Assembly: GCA_033032175.1 (NCBI GenBank)
Contig: CM065321.1
Location: forward strand, 5,540,501-5,604,500
Length of the DNA stretch: 64,000 nt
From: Saturnia japonica
Lineage: Eukaryota > Arthropoda > Insecta > Lepidoptera > Saturniidae
Reading direction: 5' to 3'
In this document: in pieces, positions 57,740-64,000 of the stretch
Position numbering within the stretch: position 1 is the stretch's first letter
How the letters are laid out: every line of letters starts with the position of its first letter
Notes under the pieces: generated by a model
The model's input: the letters and a program-made list of their open reading frames with translations, nothing else
Told to the model about the DNA's origin: nothing
Database searches by the model: none
Position numbers and translations under genes: made by a program

Positions 57740-58430
57740 CAAAAAGAAAAAACCACGTAATACAATCATCAAGTGAAAAAGCGTGGAACCAGTTTTTGAT
57801 GCATTTGAAATAGCTAGCAATGTGATTAATCTAACATTTACGAACGGATATTATAATTAAAGAGATATCTACATTTCACGATTTGTCAAAAATGGAGGGC
57901 GCAGACGTCAACGACCCCACGTGATAAAGTTGTCTATAATTAGTCGCGGGGGCTCTTGTTCTGGTTTGTGTCGCGGCTGATGTAAAAATTAATGTAAACA
58001 ATTACAGTGGCCTCGCACGGGTGGGCCGCGTAAGCTGAGCTTCGGTTACGAGTTACGACGGACGCGTACTTTTGCTCCGTGCTGATATTCCAAGCGAGAA
58101 CTAATTAAAATCAATAGGATTTGTATCTAATATTATATAAGCAGTAGCTGTGCCCCACAGTTTCACCCGTGTTAATTTTATACGACAAACATCGCCAACG
58201 CACCCGCGTAGGCAATTTTTTATACTGTGTGCAAAACTATCGACATTTTTATGAAGAATAAAATATTTTTTTAAATTATAATATAGCCTATGTTACTCGC
58301 TGATACTGTAGCTGTATATGGGTGAAAGAATTTTTAAACTCGTTCTAGTAGTTTTTGAGTTTATCCATTACAAACAAAAAATCAAATATTTTTTTTTAAT
58401 AATATTGGTATAGAAGAAAGAAAAAAATAT
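57740..58430. other. Mostly unassigned; part of a common repeat at 58140-58350
   Basis: ctgtgccccacagtttcacc and ttataatatagcctatgtta then actcgttctagtagtttttg belong to a common style of insect dispersed repeat. 58000-58090 is GC-richer and unrecognised. Confidence 0.35.
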
Positions 58431-58439
58431 TGTGTTTTT

Positions 58440-58640
58440 TTATACCACAAAGGGGGCAAACAAGCATACGACCCGTCTGATGGTAACCTATGACCGCATG
58501 TATTACCAGTATCACTAGCGCCTTGCGAACCTTGAACCCTCCTTTTCCAAGAAGCACGGGAAACCGTACTCATCGCAGGAATACAACACAGGGTTATTTG
58601 GCTTCGATTTTTTGTAGGGTGAAGGTATTCCATCAGGTTT
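58440..58640. repeat. Common dispersed repeat fragment
   Basis: aagggggcaaacaagcatac, gacccgtctgatggtaacct and atcactagcgccttgcgaac are of the 'gacggg..cctgatggt' kind that recurs in lepidopteran genomes. Single copy here. Confidence 0.4.
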
Positions 58641-58699
58641 CCCCAAGTGGAGAGAAATCTTCAAAGAAATTTCTCTGTTCCCTGGCTCTCTTGTTGGTA

Positions 58700-58935
58700 C
58701 AATACTAAATTACGAAGGCAATGGTATCATGTTGGGATCGTTATCCTACATAAACATGATGATAAAACCAATACAGCCGCTGTCTTTTATTTTGTCGCAT
58801 TTCGGGATCAGTCAGTGTGTATTCAGCTGCCAAAAGGCTTGCAGGCTGATATGACAGTAACGACTGATAATGGATTGCAGATCACTCGGTGGTCGTTGTT
58901 ATTTTTAATTGTATTGTGGTGACCATCGTGCACAT
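58700..58935 (+). repeat. LINE-D 3' region
   Basis: tatcatgttgggatcgttat, gtcgcatttcgggatcagtc, ttgcaggctgatatgacagt, cactcggtggtcgttgttat, attgtattgtggtgaccat. Confidence 0.55.
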
Positions 58936-59204
58936 CGCAGTCACTATACCGTTATACTAAACCTAGCGACTTCGTTCGCGTTTTAATTAAAACATTATAT
59001 TTAATAAGTATAAAAAGAAGTCAAGGGTAATGTGGCCTTTTAATAATAAAAGTTTTTTTCAAAATTGGCTCAGTAGGTCCAGAGATTACATACCTCCTAC
59101 AGGCATATTAATAAACCTTAACACCGTATAACATTAGCAGGTACGTACCTACAGATATGAATATTAAAAAAATATGCGCAATTCACGCGTGCTAGAAATG
59201 ATAC

Positions 59205-59405
59205 CTTCAGAAAAGAAAAATATTTACAAAAGTGATACACGTGAACACATGAACCACACTGGTTATGACCCAATAAGCTATTTCACAGGGCTTCTTATTA
59301 TGCAGCCGTATGTACACACACGTACAAAGAGGAGACCGAGATAATATTAAACACTGTATAATATTTTCTATCTCTTTAACTCGCAGGGTAAATCCTATAG
59401 ATGTG
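59205..59405 (+). repeat. Dispersed repeat U, copy 1
   Basis: acacgtgaacacatgaacca, cactggttatgacccaataa, acacacacgtacaaagagga; the same landmarks occur in order at 63025-63215. Confidence 0.6.
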
Positions 59406-59449
59406 CGTCACTTTAAGTGTCGCTTTTTTGTTTCATAGAGTTTCAAATT

Positions 59450-60105
59450 ACAACGGTGCCAAAAAATTTTCATTTCAAAAATTCCTGCAAGCCTCTGGCC
59501 ATCTGGAATTATACTGGCTGGTTCCGAAATTTGCCAAACCAAAAGGGAGTCACTCTTGACGAAAGTTTTTCACGCCCGTTCAGCTGTATTTTCTTCACAA
59601 GGCATAAGTTCGGCCGTGTATGGAATACTGTTCGCATCTCTAGAATGGATCCGCAAAATACCTCCTCGATGCTCTGGATAGATTGCAGAAACGGTCTATT
59701 CTCATTGTTAATGATGTGGACGTTACCAAATACATTGAGCCGCTTCAGCAGCGTCGGAACATCGCCTCGCTGAGCGTATTCTACCGTCTGTATCATGGTG
59801 AGTGTTCTGAAGAGCTGTTCAATCTAATACCCTCCTCTCCCCTCAACAATAGAACCACACGCGCTGGACTTCGGAGTCACAGTTTTACAGTAATCTCTAT
59901 TTCGGCTTGAACTAAAAAATTCTCTATGACTTATCTGTTTCGTACCGTGAAGCTGTGGAACTTTAACGCAACGTCAAAAGATGATAATGGAAGCCAGCAT
60001 GACAGCGGCGGCTGCCGAAAGATTTACATCTCTTGGTGGTCGTCGTTGTATTTAGATTGTGCTGTACTTACCATCAGTACCGACAATGTGCCAAGCAATC
60101 ATTAA
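59450..60105 (+). mobile_element. Jockey-like LINE (LINE-D): RT C-terminal pseudogene plus 3' region
   Basis: Forward codons read KFFTPVQLYFLHKA, a stop, VRPCMEYCSHL, a stop, NGSAKYLLDALDRLQKRSI, IASLSVFYRLYHGECSEELF and NLIPSSPLNNRTTRAG, the C-terminal part of a lepidopteran jockey-like polymerase. The frame from 59683 is open for 75 codons. It is followed by FRTVKLWNF and then the 3' region aagccagcatgacagcggcg...agattgtgctgtacttacca. At least three in-frame stops make it dead. Confidence 0.85.
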
Positions 60106-60109
60106 AAAA

Positions 60110-61180
60110 AATTTTGATGAGGTCAAGGCCAGGACACTTAGAAGCCACCAGATTCACGGTTTTGATTTTCTTAACAGTTTATTTCGTCGGCAGTGTTCGT
60201 ACCGGTGCGCGTGCGCGAGAGAAGAAGCAGTTGGAATAGGCAGGGTTATGGGGTGAAAGGGGCAACAAAATGGTTGGAAACTTCGATTCTTCAAACAAAT
60301 TGGCTTATGTTCAAACTTGTACGTTTTGTTCCATTTTATGCAGGTTTTGACTATACATACATAGTTGTTGTGACCCAGTCTGGTAATGATCCTTAGCACC
60401 CCTCTTTATTACTGGATATACACAGACTGATTCCAGAACGCGACAGAGTTAGGGTAAGGGTTTGGTGGGCGTATCATTAGTTTATCATTATTTATTTAAA
60501 ACAAATTATAGTTACGGAACTTCTGTGTAGGTGCGTGACATAAACGGAAGTTTTTGCGTAACATCATTGGATAGAAGTAATTAATGAAGCCAAGTGTAAG
60601 GAGTAATTAGTTCACGGTAAAATGCGCAACGAAGAAAGTGCGTGTTATGACATCGGGTGTGAATTTATATGCTTACTGGCCAATAATAATCAGTACCTAT
60701 ACATAATTATATGACTGTGTCAAACAAAAAATGGGATCTCGAAAAAATTTATAAAGTTTAAAAGTTGTTTTAATATGTTGAAATATGCTTATTTCTTTAA
60801 AGATAAATCAGTTTCAGTTTTTGGAATAAAAATTAAAATATTTCACGTTTACAGGTGCCTAGGAATTCCATAGAATGTTTAGCTAAGTGTAGCCAGCAAT
60901 GTATGAAATAAAGATAATTATCCGTTTTTGTTAGAATTTATTTCCCAAATCATATTATCATATGTATACTATATATAGACACACATAACTTATATGCTAA
61001 TTTTAATTATATAATACTGCCTCTGATTCATCAGAACGCTACTAAAATATTAGTCATGAGACAAAACATACACTGCATATGCCCCTAGCTCTTTACCCAA
61101 CGGTTTTTGAAATTGGAAATGGAATGGATGTAAACAAAAAGTATGTATAGAATTATTTAAAAAATATTAACTTGTCTTTA
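60110..61180. other. Mostly unassigned DNA
   Basis: 60380-60450 (tattactggatatacacaga, ctgattccagaacgcgacag) is a reversed LINE-D 3' scrap. The rest is AT-rich and unrecognised. Confidence 0.35.
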
Positions 61181-61182
61181 TA

Positions 61183-62780
61183 CACTCATCAAAAAAGTCT
61201 AAGCAACATGTACTAATTTAAATATTAGGGTGGTTCTTCACATTATAACGTATTTTATTTTCAAAATAATATCTTTAGGGTTATATGATGTAAAAATAAC
61301 AGCTGTTGTCTTTATAAGTTCTTTTAATAACAGAAATGAACAATATTAGAATATACTGTAGAAACTAAGATACATAAGAAACTAAACTTTTTTCTTACAA
61401 AATGAAATTTCTAAAGAAAATGTATTTATTGTGAAAGAATAGAACAATTTAATACAAAGTATGGGCTCCTCTGCTATTCAGAACTTGTCGGCAACGATTA
61501 TTCATTGAATTAATGAGACTGTTTATGGCATCTTGCGATATTCGCTCCCAATGGAATTGTAGCAAATCCTTCAGCTGTTGGGTTGTTGTCGCTCCGTCCA
61601 AGTCCTTCAAAATACGTCTCTGGAGCATGTCCCATGCGTGCTCGATGGGGTTGAGATCTGGCGATTGTGCAGGCCAGGGCATTACCCGGATGTTCTCCAT
61701 TGCAAAGTATTAATTGGTTCGCCGAGCTGTATGTTAACGCGCATTGTCATGCATTAACCTAAAATCGGAGCCAAAGGTTTGTGCAAATGGGTAGACATAA
61801 GGACTGAGAATATCCTCAATGTAATTTTCAGCATTCATGTTTCCATTTACAAAAACGAGCTCAGTTCGCCTGTTCTTCATAATACCCGCCCATAACATAA
61901 CTGTTGAGCCGCTGTATGGATGAACTTCATGAACGCACCTGAGCCTTTCAGTATTTCCGGGCCGACGATACACTCGCACCCTTCTTGTATCAGGCTTAAA
62001 CCCGAATCGCGACACATCGGAAAACATAATTTTATCCCATTGTTCCTGGGTTCATGTTATGCGTTCTCTACACCATTCATATCGACGAGCGCGATTCCCG
62101 TGAAGTATCGGTGGGCACCTGATTGGGCGTCGAGCTCGTAGGCCGTACTCATGCAGTCGATTTCGCACAGTTTGAGGACTTACATCAACACCACTTGAAA
62201 TTTGTAGCCTCAAACTTATCTCTCGAGCGGTTAACATTCGGCTGGCGTCTTGCAGTCAGTTGTATGTACCGGTCTTGCCGAGTGGTTGTACTCCTTTTAC
62301 GGCCTGGATGCTGTTCAGCGGGTTCTCCTGTATTATTGTAGCGCTGCCAAAGACGACAAATAACACTTCTATTAATGCCAAAATGTCGAGATACCTAAGA
62401 TTGATTACTTCCCGCTTGCAACATCCCTACAGCTCTTTGCATTTCATCTGCCATCAAATGACGTCGCTTCATGACGTAAAGAATATCTAACAATTCAATT
62501 TTGTCGCTAACTTTATTTAAATGGTTGGTAAAATTATAAAATCAAGACTAAACGTAGCAATTAAAACGCACTTAAATTCAAACAAATTCGCAGTCATTTG
62601 AATTTTATGAAAAAACAAAACATTATCCAATTTTTTTTTTTACAACCAGCCAGTATGTCGTCAATAACAAAAAAGTTTACTTACCTACGCACTTTGTTTG
62701 AGTAAATATTTAGAAATTAATTAATATAAATGGAAAAAAATTTAATATCACGCATGTTGCTTAGACTTTTTTGATGTGTG
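61183..62780 (-). mobile_element. Tc1-like transposon, full length, inactivated (DD34E)
   Basis: 1,598 bp with 28-bp terminal inverted repeats differing at one position (cactcatcaaaaaagtctaa at left, cacacatcaaaaaagtctaa reversed from the right). TA duplications lie at 61181-61182 and 62781-62782. The transposase gene is interrupted by stops, but the ends are nearly intact, so the element may have been mobile in trans. Confidence 0.95.
61449..62472 (-). pseudogene. Tc1-like transposase pseudogene (DD34E)
   Basis: Reading from the ATG at 62472: an N-terminal helix-turn-helix region (DEMQRAVGMLQAGSNQS), a GRPR-like HPGRKRSTTT linker, SLRLQISSGVDVSPQTVRNR, a first catalytic block (IMFSDVSRFGF), STVMLWAGIM, LMHDNAR as the second block, and SPDLNPIEHAW as the third. 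There are 34 codons between the second D and the E. The gene ends at 61449 in GAHTLY. Breaks are a stop near 62415, a frame change near 62230, a stop near 62055 (TGA in the place of an expected W codon), and two stops between the second D and the E. The usual length of about 340 residues is respected. Confidence 0.95.
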
Positions 62781-62784
62781 TATC

Positions 62785-63020
62785 TTCAACCACCTTTTCA
62801 AGTCCTTCCTTGGAGCTTTCCTACTTTATATATCGAACTCCTGTGCAAAATCTAATTCTTCCTAGTTCGTAGATCCACTTTGAGTGCTAGTCAGTCAGTG
62901 TAAAATTGTATTAAGTATATCAGTAGTGTAATCGATAGTCATATTTTTAAATAGGTCAAAATTTACCAAAACTAAAGTACATTATTGCATGAATAGTGTA
63001 CTCATATTAAAAAAGAAATG
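62785..63020. other. Unassigned AT-rich DNA
   Basis: No feature recognised. Confidence 0.3.
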
Positions 63021-63024
63021 AAAT

Positions 63025-63215
63025 CCTAAGAAAAAATAAACATATTCACATAAACGTTACACGTGAACAATACACCACGCTGGCTACGACGACTTTTCCC
63101 AAGGCTTCGTATTAAACAGGCGCACACACACGCACAAAGAGGAAACACTGTACCTTTATTGTATTCGGTCCCATTTTACAGCAGGCTTAATTCTATACAT
63201 GTATAATAGGTATGT
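63025..63215 (+). repeat. Dispersed repeat U, copy 2
   Basis: gttacacgtgaacaatacac, cacgctggctacgacgactt, gcgcacacacacgcacaaag, aggaaacact; parallel to 59205-59405. Confidence 0.6.
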
Positions 63216-63219
63216 GATT

Positions 63220-63835
63220 CTCTTTTTCGTTTTATTGAGTCTCATATCACATCGAGCTAAAAAAATGACTTCAAATTTTTTAAAGAAATACGCAATATTT
63301 TAAAGCGATTGAGATTTAGACGAAATAATTTTCCCTCGAGAACATTTCACACCTACACGTAAAACAAGCCATAAATCAAAACGATAATATAAACAAACAT
63401 TTAATTAAATTAAATAATTTAATTTATCGTCAGTACCGTTTGACATTTACAACTATCAAAGAATTTTACACTCGATTACGCCCGGATGAAAATTAATGCG
63501 ACTAATTTGGTTCCAAACTGTGACAGATAAGAGACAAAATCTGACATATTTTGTAATAAAAAATCCATTTCCGAACGAACATGCTATGTTATTTTCACAT
63601 TTAAAACAACCGCAATATGGGTTAAATTACATTGTGATTTGTATCAAATAAAATGAATAGTAGTAATTTGATACTTTTAAGTAGTAGCTATATTTAACAC
63701 AGTAAAATTTGATTAATTTAAGGTAGCTTTTATGATAGGTACGGTACATATGATGTGTATTATACGTATAAGATTTTATGAGTATCTTAAATTGTAGTAA
63801 ACTTTGAGAATTTCGTATTATCTAATGTTAATTTC
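63220..63835. other. Unassigned AT-rich DNA
   Basis: No feature recognised. Confidence 0.3.
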
Positions 63836-63838
63836 TAA

Positions 63839-64000
63839 ACTGCCTCATTAGCCTATGCTCAAGTTCCTCTGTTCGATTTCCATGTCGAGCAAAGTGTTAT
63901 TGGGTTTTTGTATGAAATTCTCAGTAGCAGCTCGGAGTTGGGATTTGTGCCCGATTAAAGCCAATAGGCTCGCCCCCAATTACATGGGACCTTAAAACAT
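63839..64000 (+). repeat. tRNA-derived SINE, family A, cut by the window end
   Basis: ctgcctcattagcctatgct, ctgttcgatttccatgtcga, attctcagtagcagctcgga, tgcccgattaaagccaatag and attacatgggaccttaaaac; the 3' part lies beyond the window. Confidence 0.85.

Overview
This window looks like a non-coding, repeat-rich stretch of an insect nuclear genome, most probably a moth or butterfly (Lepidoptera). The sequence is AT-rich with short GC-rich islands. It has no bacterial-style gene packing, and its longest open reading frame is a transposase. The repeats are of types I associate with Lepidoptera: tRNA-headed SINEs, C-terminal scraps of non-LTR reverse transcriptases (the 'WAGH...GRP..RW' type, a CR1-like type and a jockey-like type), and several Tc1/mariner elements. 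I found no intact host gene, rRNA or tRNA gene, and no CRISPR array. The assignment to Lepidoptera is inference from repeat style, not from a database search.

Layout. 1-186 is the end of a DD34D mariner cut by the window edge. 3679-4330 (-) is a coding-like relic of unknown origin with an ATGA stop/start overlap. 4.4-8.7 kb holds SINE and retroposon pieces and a candidate solo LTR (7570-8220). 8.9-12.96 kb holds four LINE 3' fragments; one is split by a 323-bp retroposon that has a perfect 13-bp target-site duplication. 13-24 kb is mostly anonymous AT-rich DNA with dispersed repeats, a GC-rich MITE candidate (19519-19852) and a 159-bp tandem repeat (22843-23360).

25091-27580 is the clearest structure. 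An intact DD41D mariner (359-aa transposase, perfect 32-bp terminal inverted repeats) abuts a decayed DD34D mariner, and the two share one TA dinucleotide, so the younger element landed in the target-site TA of the older one. 28-47 kb mixes SINEs, LINE 3' ends, a microsatellite, two CR1-like LINE tails (40.6-41.2 and 45.5-46.2 kb) and two further coding-like relics (31370-31852 and 46418-46720, both minus strand). 48-60 kb is more of the same, with a jockey-like RT tail at 59.5-60.1 kb. 61183-62780 is a full-length but broken Tc1-like DD34E element with near-perfect 28-bp inverted repeats and TA duplications. The window ends inside a SINE.

The sequence shows layers of insertion rather than a pathway. 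LINE machinery has plausibly mobilised the SINEs and the non-tRNA retroposon, and cut-and-paste elements have inserted into or beside older copies. The items most worth follow-up are the intact DD41D mariner, the non-tRNA retroposon family with GAA-rich tails, and the three minus-strand coding relics.
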